A DNA stretch of 64,000 nt from JABWAN01 sp041918175 (GTDB lineage: Bacteria > Zhuqueibacterota > Zhuqueibacteria > Zhuqueibacterales > Zhuqueibacteraceae). Under the pieces are notes generated by a model. The model was not told the DNA's origin and searched no databases. It worked only from the letters and a program-made list of their open reading frames with translations. Of this stretch, positions 18,001-26,922 are shown piece by piece. The translations under genes were made by a program, and so were the position numbers. Within the stretch, counting starts at the first letter, position 1; the number at the start of each line of letters is the position of its first letter. The stretch is from assembly GCA_041918175.1 (NCBI GenBank), contig JAYRWE010000091.1:186001-250000 (forward strand), read 5' to 3'.

Positions 18001-19791
18001 AGCGATGGTCACACTCGGCGCAGCGGGCGTGTTCGTAAATTCGGTGAAATTGAAAAACTCAATCACGCTGCCGGTGACATCAACCATGTCGCCGACACTC
18101 ACACTCGGCGCGCTTCCCATAAACACAAAAATGCCGTCGGAAGTTTGCGCGTCGTTATCGCTGCGCGTTGTTGGTGTTTGAATAAAAAAGCCGTCGCTGC
18201 GCAACGCAGTGACAACGTTGTCTTTGGTCGTGATGGTTTGTCCGGCAAATGCAGAAGCCAAGCCCGCGCCTTGAATCTCAAAAATTTCTTTGGTGAGAAT
18301 AGGGGAAATGCAGCCGGGAAATTGCGCGCCGTTGATGAGCGTGCCGGGCGAAAATCTCCGGCCCGCAGCGCCGCTTGCAAACGTGTGGCGAATAAGCGGA
18401 TCGGCACCCGTCATGTCGGGATCGCGCGTGAGCGATTGATCCGCGCCGCTTTCGGAGCCATACGTGTACGTAACGATGGTCGTCGCGCCGTTCTTCAGCG
18501 TGACCGTGTCGCCGGTGTTATTCAAACCAAGCTGGCTCGTGCTCGCAACTTGCACGGTCGCGCCGCCGAATGAACCTGTGGGTGTGCCGCCCGCGAAGAT
18601 GACGACTGGACATTGATCGAGCACCATCGTGTTCGCGGGAAAAGTATGGCGCACGCCGACCGCATCCGAAAGCGTCCAGCCGGAAATATCCACGGTCGCG
18701 CCGGAAGTGTTCACGATCTCGACGAACTCATCTTGCGCAGTATTCACCGCGCCGTCGCCGTTCGCATCGCCGAGCGTGGGATGCGGGTCTGCATGAATTT
18801 CATTGATAACCCAACCGCCAACCGGAGCCGCGGCTGTGATGAAATCGAACACGTGATTCGCCGTCATGTTATCCGGCGGATCGTTCGCATCGGCATCCGT
18901 CACATTCGCGGCGAAGATTGTGACGGTGATCGTTTCATTGTTTTGAAAATCGGGCGAGGGATCGAGTGTGAAATTTTGCGGGCCGCCGCTCACTATCGCA
19001 GTGTAGGTCGTGCTCGAAGAGCCAGTGATCGCGAACCAATTGCCGGTGACGTTCACGGCTTCGTTGAAGTTGATGAGGAGATTGGCATCAATTGCAATGT
19101 TGGTCGCATTATCCGCGGGCGTGCTGCTCGAAACCAAAGGCGCCGTATCAACACCGACAAACGTTTGGCCGGTATTGCACGCGCCAAACGAGCTTGCCGC
19201 AGGCGCGTTCCAAGTGAAGTCTTCATAAAATTGCCCGGTGCCGCTGAGGCGCAGAGAATTTCCCACAGCTTCGTTGCCCACTTCAAGCACGCCAATATCC
19301 GTGCTTGTCATACCGTTCGCCGCGCCGCCCACTGCGACGAATGAGCCTTCGTAACTGAGAAATTGCACGACCACGTTGGAAGCATTCACCAACGCAATGC
19401 CGTCGGGCGCGCCGTTTTGAATGCCGTTGGCAGGATAATTCAACACGACGGTGCCAAAGCCGTTGCACTGATTGGGAATCATGCCGCTCAACGCATCGGT
19501 GTCGTAAACCGCTCCGCCCGCGCCGTTGTAAAGCACAATGCTCCAGCCCGTGAGATCGGTGCCTGCAGGGCCAGCGATTTCAATGGCCTCGCCCGTGTCC
19601 GTGCCGGTATTGTCGTAATGGATTTCGTTGATGAAGACGGAGGTTTGCGCGTGGGCGTGGGGAATGCCTGCCGACAAAATGAGCATGAGCAGCACGCCTA
19701 CAAATTTTACGGCAAACGAAAATCTTCCACGCGAGAACAAAAGGAGGCGAGAAGGTTGTTCGCAAAAATTGTTGGGGTAAGAAAGGCGCAT
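15040..19791 (-). CDS. Secreted multidomain nuclease with lamin-tail domains and T9SS-type sorting domain
   Basis: A protein of 1583 residues. After the signal peptide (hydrophobic segment ending AHAQ near residue 50) comes a lamin-tail domain (VFINEIHYDNTG). A bacterial Ig-like domain and a second lamin-tail domain (INEIHADPHPTLGD) follow, then an OB-like ExeM/NucH-type region (SVGDMVDVTGSV). The endonuclease/exonuclease/phosphatase domain has catalytic motifs IATQEVEN, VCGDFNAF and SDHDAM. Next are two Ig/PKD-like repeats (GNPTASEGLAPFVYHWSP, GAPTATGGTAPFTYAWSP), a beta-helix-like region, and a sorting domain with NYPNPFNPSTRIRF and a final KLLLVK. I infer an exported, surface-attached or released DNase. 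ATG at 19791 has GGGGAG upstream; a GTG 6 nt earlier is possible. It is monocistronic with its own terminator. Confidence 0.9.
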   Translation of the reverse strand: MRLSYPNNFCEQPSRLLLFSRGRFSFAVKFVGVLLMLILSAGIPHAHAQTSVFINEIHYDNTGTDTGEAIEIAGPAGTDLTGWSIVLYNGAGGAVYDTDALSGMIPNQCNGFGTVVLNYPANGIQNGAPDGIALVNASNVVVQFLSYEGSFVAVGGAANGMTSTDIGVLEVGNEAVGNSLRLSGTGQFYEDFTWNAPAASSFGACNTGQTFVGVDTAPLVSSSTPADNATNIAIDANLLINFNEAVNVTGNWFAITGSSSTTYTAIVSGGPQNFTLDPSPDFQNNETITVTIFAANVTDADANDPPDNMTANHVFDFITAAAPVGGWVINEIHADPHPTLGDANGDGAVNTAQDEFVEIVNTSGATVDISGWTLSDAVGVRHTFPANTMVLDQCPVVIFAGGTPTGSFGGATVQVASTSQLGLNNTGDTVTLKNGATTIVTYTYGSESGADQSLTRDPDMTGADPLIRHTFASGAAGRRFSPGTLINGAQFPGCISPILTKEIFEIQGAGLASAFAGQTITTKDNVVTALRSDGFFIQTPTTRSDNDAQTSDGIFVFMGSAPSVSVGDMVDVTGSVIEFFNFTEFTNTPAAPSVTIASSGNALPAAIQLDALTPSPAQPQSANEFERFEGMLVQIANGVVAASNQSFGNDPFAEITIVARGTRPFREPGIAFPGLNGLPVWDANAETFEIDPDKLGLANAIIPAGSTFTATGVLGFEFGDYELWATQYDFTPATLPRSVRARNNGESMIATFNMLRFYDDVNNGNGEPLPSAADYQNRLAKFSRYIREVLLAPEIIATQEVENFNALQDLADKLHADDAALNYTPYLIEGNDVSGIDVGYLVRSSVQVHSVTQLGASEILSVDNSLLHDRPPLQLDVTMPGGIPLTVLNLHQRSLNDVDDPSTGARVRQKRHEQAVSVADMVQSLQTSNANVNLVVCGDFNAFQFSDGYVDVLGQILGDPASANEALIPGVEIVEPNLSNLVLDLPEAEQYSFLNEGNAQVLDHMLISQHLQPATRGVQYARGNADAAVNFENDYATILRASDHDAMVMYVQCELTADAGNDVEICFGDSAQLGGNPTASEGLAPFVYHWSPAAGLNDATIANPMASPSTTTTYMLIVTDATGCKDTAEVVVTVNPQLLVDAGADQTIAVGQTIQLGGAPTATGGTAPFTYAWSPASGLNDASAQNPLATPEATTTYVLTVSDSKGCTIADTVTITVHEFVLLAHQSIEVRRNQFSNSRGDIHSNQSIHFKPGAPTTFTGNLSAVGDIQIDKENRIDGNVTAGGAITLAPQAQILGAATSNANVATINLSAPAFTAGSEDQFIPREQTRELAPGSYRHVIVGESARLVLHSGEYFFETLVTKMDAKLRLEVANGPVRIHVVTLMEFGRRTFVNVLPASATASRSVIFTTLQNVPLVLWRGSNVQGTVLAPHAEVLVGMNSRFRGSLNAAKITIERDVAFEPHAALSLSLAKFEGDEGADITNEAVSAEALITSYALEPNYPNPFNPSTRIRFAVPEASEVSLAIYNSTGQLVRQLVAGMQQRGRYEILWDGKNVRGEFATSGVYFAVFKAGKFTAQEKLLLVK

Positions 19792-20417
19792 GTGCACTCC
19801 CCTTTCGAAATGCGGTTCAAAGCAGAATGACGTTCATAAACCCAAACACCAAATGCCGGCGCGGCCAATGACCACGCGCGGGCATCGGAATTTTCTTATT
19901 TAAGAGGTGATAACAAGAAGGAGGTAGGAAAAAAACGGCGAGGTGAATCTCCGCAGATGCAATACGGGCGGAGATTCGATGCTAATCTGCGCAGACAATA
20001 CCTGCGACTAAAACCAAGTGCGGAAAAAGAGGAGGCCGCGGCCACAATCGCTCTGATGAAAACTCAGTGCTTCGCCTGTTGCTCCGTGGGCGGCATGGCC
20101 AAAAGCATTTGGAATGAGTTTTCGCGCCCGCCCAACGCGTCGACGATTTTAGGAAGGCCCACGGCCTCCAAAATGAGTCATGCTAGGGCTTGGTCGTAGC
20201 ATGACGCGCACGCGTGAAATCCAACAGGTATTTGAAACTAGGGCCAAGCCATAGTTGAACGAGTGCTTAACTCGAAAAATAAAGCCACGGCCAAGCCGTG
20301 GCTGAACAGATGCTCGAAAGGTTTATAAAGCGTTCGGTTGAAACTCGTTTATCTAACATCTGTTTGCAAATAACGAAGCTGCAACACACGCATCTTTTAT
20401 CGAGCGCGCGCTGCGCA
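19792..20417. other. Intergenic gap with palindromic repeats
   Basis: A 626-nt stretch holding the promoter of the secreted nuclease gene and, near 20182-20260, words GCTAGGGCTTGG and CTAGGGCCAAGCC in opposite orientation. A perfect palindrome follows at 20283-20303. No coding frame has a motif I recognise. Confidence 0.6.
20283..20303. repeat. Family F palindrome, copy 1
   Basis: AGCCACGG CCAAG CCGTGGCT. Related palindromes with GGCCAAGCC or GGCTTGGCC at the centre occur at 24765-24783 and 33313-33333. Confidence 0.85.
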
Positions 20418-21149
20418 TCAAAATCTCGACCCCAAAATATGCGGCAGCATTTTTCTCCACGTGGGCCAATCGTGCGTCATGTCGTGGCCCCACACGTCGA
20501 GGAAGTGCGGAATGCCTTTCGCGTGCAGCACGCCGGAGAGATCGCGCGAGCGGTCGGGCGATTCATACGCGCCGGAGCCGGTGAGAATGTTGATGTGCTG
20601 CTTGCCGCGCAGATGCGAGAGATACCAATCGTCGTTCAAGTTCGGCAGATAATCCATGGGGCTGTTGAAGTACACGTCATCGTCGTAATAACCTTCCGTG
20701 TAATACTTGAGATCGTACACGCCGCTCATGGCAATCGTGCCGTCGATCAAATCAGGCCGGCGCAAGAGCAGGTTCGCCGAATGCAGCGCGCCCACGCTCG
20801 CACCCGAGGTGATAGTCATCACGCGACCGCCGCAGTGGTTGTGAATGAACGGAATCACTTCATTGTAGACATAATCATTGTACTGTTGATGGCGCATGCT
20901 GCGATGGCGTGGGTGCATATTTTTGTTTAACCAGCTTTCCGTGCTGATACTGTTGATGGAAAACACTTTGACCTTGCCGCCGTTGATGAAATCGCCAATG
21001 GCGTCCATGAGATGAAAGCGTTCGTACTCCAAATAATCCGCCGCGGCCGTGGGAATCATCAATAACGCAAAACCGTAATGGCCGTACACGGCAATTTCCA
21101 TGTGCTTGTTCAAACTCGGGCTCCACCAACTGTGAAGTTCGCGATGCAT
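20418..21149 (-). CDS. Esterase-family alpha/beta hydrolase
   Basis: A protein of 243 residues. It begins MHRELHSWWSPSLNKHMEIA and has a nucleophile elbow GASVGA with the presumed catalytic Ser, an Asp candidate near SGAYESPDRS, and a His in VWGHDMTHDWPTW. This matches the short cytoplasmic putative-esterase family (COG4947-type). The substrate is unknown. The start at 21149 has an AGGAG site 6 nt upstream; the longer frame to 21305 translates the leader and is not credible. No signal peptide, so probably cytoplasmic. Confidence 0.85.
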   Translation of the reverse strand: MHRELHSWWSPSLNKHMEIAVYGHYGFALLMIPTAAADYLEYERFHLMDAIGDFINGGKVKVFSINSISTESWLNKNMHPRHRSMRHQQYNDYVYNEVIPFIHNHCGGRVMTITSGASVGALHSANLLLRRPDLIDGTIAMSGVYDLKYYTEGYYDDDVYFNSPMDYLPNLNDDWYLSHLRGKQHINILTGSGAYESPDRSRDLSGVLHAKGIPHFLDVWGHDMTHDWPTWRKMLPHILGSRF

Positions 21150-21518
21150 GCTGCTCTCCTCTTCTGCGCTGTAATGAGACAATGAAAATATTTTTGTTTG
21201 CGCAAAATAATAACGCCCAAGGGGATTGTCAATAAGCCGTTTCAGTTGCTGTCGTAACTTGGCGCGCAGCAAAAAAGAAAATCTTTTTGCGAACGAATAA
21301 AACATTTGATACCATACTCCCTGCGCGAGGCCTCACGCCCGGCCTCATGAAGTTTGACGATAACATTTAACAGTCTTGCTCCTTTGTGGAGTATTGCAAC
21401 GTGCATGAACTGCAAGCCCGCCACGAAGGGGTTGAGACTGCGAACGATCCCGAAATTTGAACGTGAAAAATTTGTCTTGCTCGATTTTTCGCACCGACCT
21501 AAATTTTGTGCCTGCTAA
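21150..21518. other. Divergent promoter region
   Basis: 369 nt between the minus-strand esterase and the plus-strand glycosyltransferase. It should hold both promoters. I saw no repeat element or convincing small gene here. Confidence 0.55.
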
Positions 21519-22700
21519 ATGAGTCTGCTCGCCCTTGCCCTAGCCAGCATCCTCCTAACATATCTCATCGCGGCACTATTGCTGGCGCAGGGCGCATCTT
21601 CAAGTGCGCCTCCAATTTTTACGAATAACGAAGAGTTGCCGCAAGTGAGCGTTCTGCTTGCCGCGCGCAATGAAGAGCAGCGTTTGCCCGCTTGTCTGGA
21701 AAGCTTGCTGCGTTCGGATTATCCCAGTGACCGACTGCAAATCGTGATCGTAAATGATCGCTCCCACGATCGCACCCAACAAATCGCGGAAGCGTTTGCG
21801 CAACGCGACCATCGCGTGCAAACGCACACCGTTACGCAACGTTTGCCGAACATGTCCGGCAAGGCCAGCGCGCTGTGTCAAGGCATGCAGCATGTGCGCG
21901 GTGAAATCGTTTTGCTGACTGATGCGGATTGTCTTGTGCCTCCCAATTGGGTGCGCGCGATGGCCGCGCATTTCACTCCCGCGATCGGGCTTGTTGGCGG
22001 CTTCACGTTGCTCAGTCCCTCTCCCAAGTTGCGCGAGCTATTGCCGGCAACCTATCGTGATTCACTCTTCGCCAAAATTCAAACCCTCGATTGGATGTAT
22101 TTGCTCACTGTGGGCGCGGGTGCAGCCGGCTTGGGCAAGCCGATTTCCATTCTCGGCAATAACTTCGGCTTTCGGCGTGCGGCTTATGAACAGGCCGGCG
22201 GTTATGAAAAACTCGGTTTTAGCATTATTGAAGATTTTGCGCTCATGCGTCAAATCGTCGAAGGCACTGCGTGGCGCATGCGTTTCGCGCTTCATTCTGC
22301 CACGACGATTTTTAGCTTTCCCTCGTCATCGTGGCGTGAGTATTTTGATCAACGCCAACGTTGGGCCGCGGGCGGCAAGGAAGTAGGCGCATTAGCAAAG
22401 GGCTTGATGCTCCTGGCCTTTCTCGCGCATCTTATGCTCATACTCGCCGCGTTGCTCTCGCCCTTGGCACTGCTCCTTGCGCTCGCCGCGATTCTGTTCG
22501 CCGATGGCTTGCTGCTTCGGCGTTGCGCCGTCGCGCTTGATTATCGCGTTTGGCTCAAATACTTCGCGCTCTTCGAACTGTATTTTTTGCTGTACAGCCT
22601 CGTGTTGGCGCTGACCGTGCTTTTTCCAACGACAGTGCATTGGAAAGGCCGGCGCTACACATGGAATTGGCGAGGGCGAATCAAAAGTGTAGAGGAATGA
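21519..22700 (+). CDS. Family 2 glycosyltransferase, membrane-bound
   Basis: A protein of 393 residues. An N-terminal membrane helix precedes a GT-A domain with VSVLLAARNEEQRLPACLES, the first acidic motif VNDRSHD and the DxD-type TDADC. The acceptor-site motif QRQRWAAGG corresponds to QxxRW of processive-type GT2 enzymes. Two or three C-terminal hydrophobic helices follow. The enzyme transfers an activated sugar to a lipid or polysaccharide at the cytoplasmic membrane face. It is not next to other glycan genes; mqnC follows 297 nt later. Donor and acceptor are unknown. Confidence 0.88.
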   Translation: MSLLALALASILLTYLIAALLLAQGASSSAPPIFTNNEELPQVSVLLAARNEEQRLPACLESLLRSDYPSDRLQIVIVNDRSHDRTQQIAEAFAQRDHRVQTHTVTQRLPNMSGKASALCQGMQHVRGEIVLLTDADCLVPPNWVRAMAAHFTPAIGLVGGFTLLSPSPKLRELLPATYRDSLFAKIQTLDWMYLLTVGAGAAGLGKPISILGNNFGFRRAAYEQAGGYEKLGFSIIEDFALMRQIVEGTAWRMRFALHSATTIFSFPSSSWREYFDQRQRWAAGGKEVGALAKGLMLLAFLAHLMLILAALLSPLALLLALAAILFADGLLLRRCAVALDYRVWLKYFALFELYFLLYSLVLALTVLFPTTVHWKGRRYTWNWRGRIKSVEE

Positions 22701-22784
22701 AGGAAAACCGCTTGCATGCCACTCACGCTCCCGTTATATTCGCGTTCACTTCGGGTTCATCTAAAAATAACTTCCCGCGCCATC

Positions 22785-22862
22785 GTAGTCCCCGCCTAGT
22801 GGGCGGAGGGTGGAGCAATGAAATTTCTGTGTTCCATCAACGCCCCACAAGGGGGCGGGATT
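22785..22862. repeat. Family D palindromic repeat, copy 1
   Basis: GTAGTCCCCGCC ... CCCCACAAGGGGGCGGG. A degenerate relative of the clearer copy at 49142-49210. It lies in the 297-nt gap between the glycosyltransferase gene and mqnC, where I see nothing else except the mqnC ribosome site. Confidence 0.7.
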
Positions 22863-22997
22863 GCGGCGATTTCGGGAAGCAATTTTCAGACGCGCCCTTA
22901 ATTCCCGCAAGAAAACCAAGCGCGATACCGTGGACGTGCCGCGTTTCGTGCAAGACGTGCTCTCCGCTTGGATTATTGGAGCAATGGAGTAAAAAGA

Positions 22998-24080
22998 ATG
23001 TCTTTGCAAAATCTTTATACCAAAGCCTCCGCCGGCGAGCGCTTGACGCCGGAAGAGGGCTTGCGTTTATTGCAAGAAGGCGAGCTGCTGGAAATCGGCG
23101 CGGCCGCGGATAGTATTCGGCGCGCGAAGCATCCGCAGCCGATGGTCACGTTTGTCGTCGATACCAATCCCAATTACACCAACGTGTGCAATATCGACTG
23201 CATCTTCTGCGCGTTTTATCGCCACGAAGGCGAGGCCGATAGCTACACGCATTCTGTCGATGAGATGATTGCGAAGTTCAAAGACTTCGCGCAAGCGGGC
23301 GTAACCACCGTGCTTTTGCAAGGCGGCGTGAATCCCAAGCTGCCGTTCGATTATTATCTCGACATGGTGCGCCGCACACGCGCCGAGGTGCCGGAGATTC
23401 ATCCGCATTTTTTTTCGACCTCTGAAATTCGCGGCATGGCCGAAGTTTCCGGACTCTCATTGCGCGAAGTGTTGCTGCAACTCAAGCTCGCCGGATTAAA
23501 CACGATCCCCGGCGGCGGCGCGGAAATTCTCACCGACCGCGTGAAGAAAAAAATCAGCAGCAAGAAAGGCACGACCGCGGATTGGCTCGAAGTGATGCGC
23601 GAAGCGCATTTGCTCGGCTATAAAACCACGGCCACGATGATGTACGGCCACCTCGACACCGACGAAGACATCATCGAGCATCTGGACTGCATTCGCAGAT
23701 TGCAAGACGAGACCAACGGTTTCACCGCGTTTATTCCGTGGAGCTTCAAGCCCGGCAACACGCCGCTCGAAAAAATCATTCCGACGTACGCCACGCCGAA
23801 TCGTTATCTGCAAATCCTCGCGCTCTCGCGTATTTATCTCGACAATTTCGCGCACATTCAAGCCTCGTGGTTTTCCGAAGGCAAAAAAATCGGCCAAGTG
23901 GCCTTGCACTTTGGCGCGGATGACTTCGGCGGCACGTTGGTGGAAGAGAATGTGCATGCCGCGGCGAACTTCGTGAACAAGACGACGACCGATGAAGTTG
24001 TGCAACTCATCCGCGAGGCGGGCTATACACCCGCGCAGCGCACAACGTTGTATGAAGTGCTGAAGGTTTATGAGGCGTGA
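22998..24080 (+). CDS. mqnC: Cyclic dehypoxanthinyl futalosine synthase (radical SAM, menaquinone synthesis)
   Basis: A protein of 360 residues. The radical SAM cluster motif is CNIDCIFCAF (CxxxCxxC) near residue 62. The C-terminal CofH/MqnC-type signature is HIQASWFSEGKKIG with LHFGADDFGGTLVEENV. MqnC cyclises dehypoxanthine futalosine in the futalosine route to menaquinone, so this organism probably makes menaquinone that way, although no other mqn gene is in the window. The related MqnE and CofH are less likely because of the HIQASW and GGTLVEEN pattern. The start at 22998 has GGAG 8 nt upstream. Confidence 0.93.
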   Translation: MSLQNLYTKASAGERLTPEEGLRLLQEGELLEIGAAADSIRRAKHPQPMVTFVVDTNPNYTNVCNIDCIFCAFYRHEGEADSYTHSVDEMIAKFKDFAQAGVTTVLLQGGVNPKLPFDYYLDMVRRTRAEVPEIHPHFFSTSEIRGMAEVSGLSLREVLLQLKLAGLNTIPGGGAEILTDRVKKKISSKKGTTADWLEVMREAHLLGYKTTATMMYGHLDTDEDIIEHLDCIRRLQDETNGFTAFIPWSFKPGNTPLEKIIPTYATPNRYLQILALSRIYLDNFAHIQASWFSEGKKIGQVALHFGADDFGGTLVEENVHAAANFVNKTTTDEVVQLIREAGYTPAQRTTLYEVLKVYEA

Positions 24081-24210
24081 AGGCAAAGGCGATACGGTGA
24101 AAGAGCTCGCAGCATTTTGGCAAGACGCATCGATTGAAGAAATTCATCGGCGCGTCGTCGCATGGATAGCTGCTCGCCATGACGAGGTTGAGGATCAAAC
24201 TCTAAGAGGC

Positions 24211-24314
24211 TTTTCTCGGCGACACTCGGTGACTTCGGCGCATTTCGGCGCATTTCGGCGAAAAAGCTTCTCCCGCCGAGTTGCGCCGAAAGCTCCGAGT
24301 GTCGCCGAAAGGCG
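24211..24314. repeat. Family E dispersed repeat, copy 2
   Basis: It has CTCGGCGACACTCGGTGACT at the left and CTCCGAGTGTCGCCGAA at the right, giving a long inverted repeat with CATTTCGGCG tandem words in the centre. It lies between mqnC and the small protein gene at 24353. Confidence 0.85.
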
Positions 24315-24352
24315 AATAAAGCGTGAGGTGGCTTTACAAATGGAGCGATCAA

Positions 24353-24601
24353 ATGGAAGTAACCGAAATTCGCAAGCTTGTCTCAACGCGACCATTTCGC
24401 CCGCTCATCTTTCATCTGAAAGACGGCGGCAGCCGGCTGATCTCGCATCCCACGCTGATCGTCACCAACAACATCGTTGTGGCGGTTGATGAAAGAAACG
24501 AAGCGGTTTATGTAACGCCGGAAGCGATCAGTTCGATCAGTTATCAGAAGCGCGGCACGCTTCCCATGCGAAGCTGCAAAGCCGCGGCGCACAAGCGTTA
24601 A
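24353..24601 (+). CDS. Small conserved hypothetical protein
   Basis: A protein of 82 residues beginning MEVTEIRKLVSTRPFRPLIF. It resembles a frequent family of about 80-100 residue bacterial proteins of the pattern (I)R(x)L(x)ARPFRPF(x)HL(x)DG followed by (x)HP. No function is known for that family. GGAG lies 8 nt before the ATG. Family E repeat sequence ends 38 nt upstream and may have replaced its original leader. No conserved partner gene is visible beside it. Confidence 0.7.
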   Translation: MEVTEIRKLVSTRPFRPLIFHLKDGGSRLISHPTLIVTNNIVVAVDERNEAVYVTPEAISSISYQKRGTLPMRSCKAAAHKR

Positions 24602-24943
24602 TTCACCACAAAAAAGGCGGGATATTTTGGAGGCAGAACGATTTTAAATTATTCTGCCAATGATGATTCTGCCAAACGGCAACCCTATCAGTTTTAACTT
24701 TTAAAAGCAATAGTGCTCCGTTCTGCTTGGCTGCGATGCGCATGTGCTCGTAAGTGCAAGGCATGCCACGGCCAAGCCGTGGCGGAGCAGAAATACAATC
24801 GACATTCCCTGCTTGGTTCTGTTTTGTCCATCGTGTATCTTGCCGCACCGTTGTCCCGCGACACGTGTAGAAGTTGAGCAAACGTACCGGACCACAATCG
24901 ACAGGAGAAAATTTTTCAGCTCACGCTTTTGGAGGAGAGGAGC
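24602..24943. other. Intergenic gap
   Basis: 342 nt before the M23 peptidase gene. It contains the family F palindrome at 24765-24783 and the strong GGAGGAGAGGAG ribosome site. No other feature is recognised. Confidence 0.55.
24765..24783. repeat. Family F palindrome, copy 2
   Basis: GCCACGG CCAAG CCGTGGC, the same core as the copy at 20283-20303, which is also followed by a GAxCAG-like word. Confidence 0.85.
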
Positions 24944-26242
24944 ATGCGGCTATTCGTTCGCCGATCTGCACTCATCGGCCGCATCGTTATTTTTTCGGCT
25001 TTGACCGTTCTGTTTTACCTAACCCAACGCAACACCGATTCGATTCATCAACAACCGCTGCAGCCGCTTAGTTTCGACTCCACGGCGACGACGAAGAAGT
25101 TGAGCCTGTTGGAGTTCACGCACACTATTGCGCACGGCCAAACCCTTGGGCAAATTCTGCAAGCGAGCTTCGTGCAGCCAAGCGATATTTTTCCCGCATT
25201 GGAAGCGCTCCGCCGCGTATTCGATCCGCGACGTTTAAAGCCCGGCCAAGAGTTGCAACTCATGGTCGATTCCACGGGCGCGCTGCACCAACTTACCTAT
25301 CAAGCCTCGCCGGAACTGCTCATTCATGTGAAGCGCGCGGACACCGGCGATTTTCTCACCGCATTCGATTCATTGCGCGTTGTGCCGCAGGTGCATTTTC
25401 TTTCCGGCGAAATCAATTCCACATTGTACGAAGCGCTCGTGGCCACGGAGGAATCGCCCGAACTCTTGCTCGCGTATACGGACATCTTTCAATGGGACGT
25501 GGATTTTTTCATCGACACGCGCAAGGGGGATCGCTTCCGTCTGCTTTATGAAAAGCTTTTTGTGGAAAAAGAAAACGGCCGCCGCGAGTTTGTGCGCTAT
25601 GGCAAAGTGCTCGCCGCAACGTATGAGCAGGCGGACACGAGTTACTTCGCCTGCTTCTATTCCGACAGCACGGGCCGCAGCGGATATTTTGATCGCAACG
25701 GCGGCTCCTTCCAAAAAACTTTTCTCAAATCCCCGCTCAACTATCGCCGCATTTCTTCCTTCTTCTCCTACGGCCGTCGCCATCCCATTCTCAAAAAAGT
25801 GCGCGCGCACACGGGCGTTGATTTCGCTGCGCCGCAAGGCACGCCCGTCACTTCCACCGCAGACGGCACCGTCACGAAAATGGATTGGGAAGGTGGTTAC
25901 GGCAATTGCGTCATCGTCGCGCACAAAAATCATTTCACCACGCTCTATGGTCATCTCTCCAAATACGCCGCGGATTTAAAAGTCGGCGACGTGGTGAAGC
26001 AAGGCCAAGTCATCGGCTATGTCGGCACGACCGGGCTTTCGACCGGACCGCATCTGCATTACACGATGTACCTCAACGGCAAGCCGATGGATCCGCTGCG
26101 TCTGCGTCCGGCCTCGGCAGATCCGCTCGCACCGGAGCAATTGCAGAACTTTTTCAAACTTCGCGATCACATGCTCGCATGGTTTGAGCAATCGCCGCCG
26201 ATTGCCACGCTCGGGCCGTTGCAGGAGTTTTTGGTTGATTAA
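24944..26242 (+). CDS. M23-family metallopeptidase (LytM), membrane-anchored
   Basis: A protein of 432 residues. A single N-terminal membrane helix or uncleaved signal (IGRIVIFSALTVLFYL) precedes an OapA/LysM-like region (about residues 60-130), a linker, and a C-terminal LytM domain. The zinc ligands are HTGVDF (His and Asp) and HLHY, with YGHLS and GTTGLSTGPHLH typical of active peptidases. It acts in the periplasm as a peptidoglycan endopeptidase or an activator of amidases. All metal ligands appear present, so I expect activity. The ribosome site is strong; the gene stands alone. Confidence 0.92.
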   Translation: MRLFVRRSALIGRIVIFSALTVLFYLTQRNTDSIHQQPLQPLSFDSTATTKKLSLLEFTHTIAHGQTLGQILQASFVQPSDIFPALEALRRVFDPRRLKPGQELQLMVDSTGALHQLTYQASPELLIHVKRADTGDFLTAFDSLRVVPQVHFLSGEINSTLYEALVATEESPELLLAYTDIFQWDVDFFIDTRKGDRFRLLYEKLFVEKENGRREFVRYGKVLAATYEQADTSYFACFYSDSTGRSGYFDRNGGSFQKTFLKSPLNYRRISSFFSYGRRHPILKKVRAHTGVDFAAPQGTPVTSTADGTVTKMDWEGGYGNCVIVAHKNHFTTLYGHLSKYAADLKVGDVVKQGQVIGYVGTTGLSTGPHLHYTMYLNGKPMDPLRLRPASADPLAPEQLQNFFKLRDHMLAWFEQSPPIATLGPLQEFLVD

Positions 26243-26349
26243 GGAGCAAGAGCTGTTTTGATTCAGCGTGCTGGAGGGGAGTGCAGAGAGAGGGGGGAAA
26301 CAGTGAAGTAAAATTTGAGCGTCTCAAACTGCAAGAGCCGCGCTTCGAT

Positions 26350-26730
26350 TCAGGCATCGAGGGCGCGGCTTTTCTTTTTGAGGCGCGTGAGCAAATATTC
26401 GCGCAAGGCCACGGCTTGATTACACTCCACGTCTTGCGCGGAGAAGAGCAATGTAATGCGGCCCTTCTTTGTGAGTTCGAGCAGCGTTGCTACTGTTTCA
26501 GAGTTGGCAGCAAGCTCGGCATGATACCGTTGTTTGAAACTCTCCCATTTGGCGCGATCATGATTGAACCATTTGCGCAAATCCGTGCTCGGAGCGACTT
26601 CCTTCAACCACAAATCTGCGCGTGCCGCGGTTTTGGTCATGCCGCGCGGCCAGATGCGATCGACAAGCACGCGCGTGCCGTCGTCTTTGGCTGCGACTTC
26701 ATAAACGCGTTTGAGGCGAATGTCGATCAT
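26350..26730 (-). CDS. DUF488 family protein
   Basis: A protein of 126 residues with the DUF488 signature RVLVDRIWPRGMTK, LWLKEVAPSTDLRKWF and the tail LLFSAQDVECNQAVALREYL. The family is widespread and uncharacterised; the conserved Arg and Asp suggest a small enzyme or nucleotide-binding role, but that is not proven. In this copy HDVE(H/C)N is changed to QDVECN. The start at 26730 matches the family N-terminus (MIDIRLKRVYE). Neighbours give no hint. Confidence 0.85.
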   Translation of the reverse strand: MIDIRLKRVYEVAAKDDGTRVLVDRIWPRGMTKTAARADLWLKEVAPSTDLRKWFNHDRAKWESFKQRYHAELAANSETVATLLELTKKGRITLLFSAQDVECNQAVALREYLLTRLKKKSRALDA

Positions 26731-26801
26731 GAATCCTGCTCCGTTTTGCAAACAACGGCTGCGTGATTTTATCAAAAAGGAAAGGCTTTTGCTTTTTGAA
26801 G

Positions 26802-26900
26802 TCTGCGAAGCGCTTTAAGTCAGCTCGCTCGAAGAGAGGCGGTCAGATAAACAAGCGAAGAGGAACCGTTGGTGGAGCAGCGACAAAACATAAAAAGCAG
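26802..26900. repeat. Family G 98-bp dispersed repeat, copy 1
   Basis: It shares GCGAAGCGCTTTAAGTC, an AAACAA word, a GAAGA/GAGGAAC stretch and GAGCAGCGACAA with 46349-46446, in the same order and spacing. The body is not palindromic, unlike the other repeats, so it could be an old element or a conserved RNA. Confidence 0.75.
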
Positions 26901-26922
26901 TTTGTGTGATGACCAAAGAGCA

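Noticed and set aside
24070..24489. Plus-strand 139-codon frame after mqnC
   Set aside because: It starts inside the mqnC end, reads through the family E repeat and overlaps the better gene at 24353. The first about 50 residues (VKELAAFWQD...) could be a relic but have no support.
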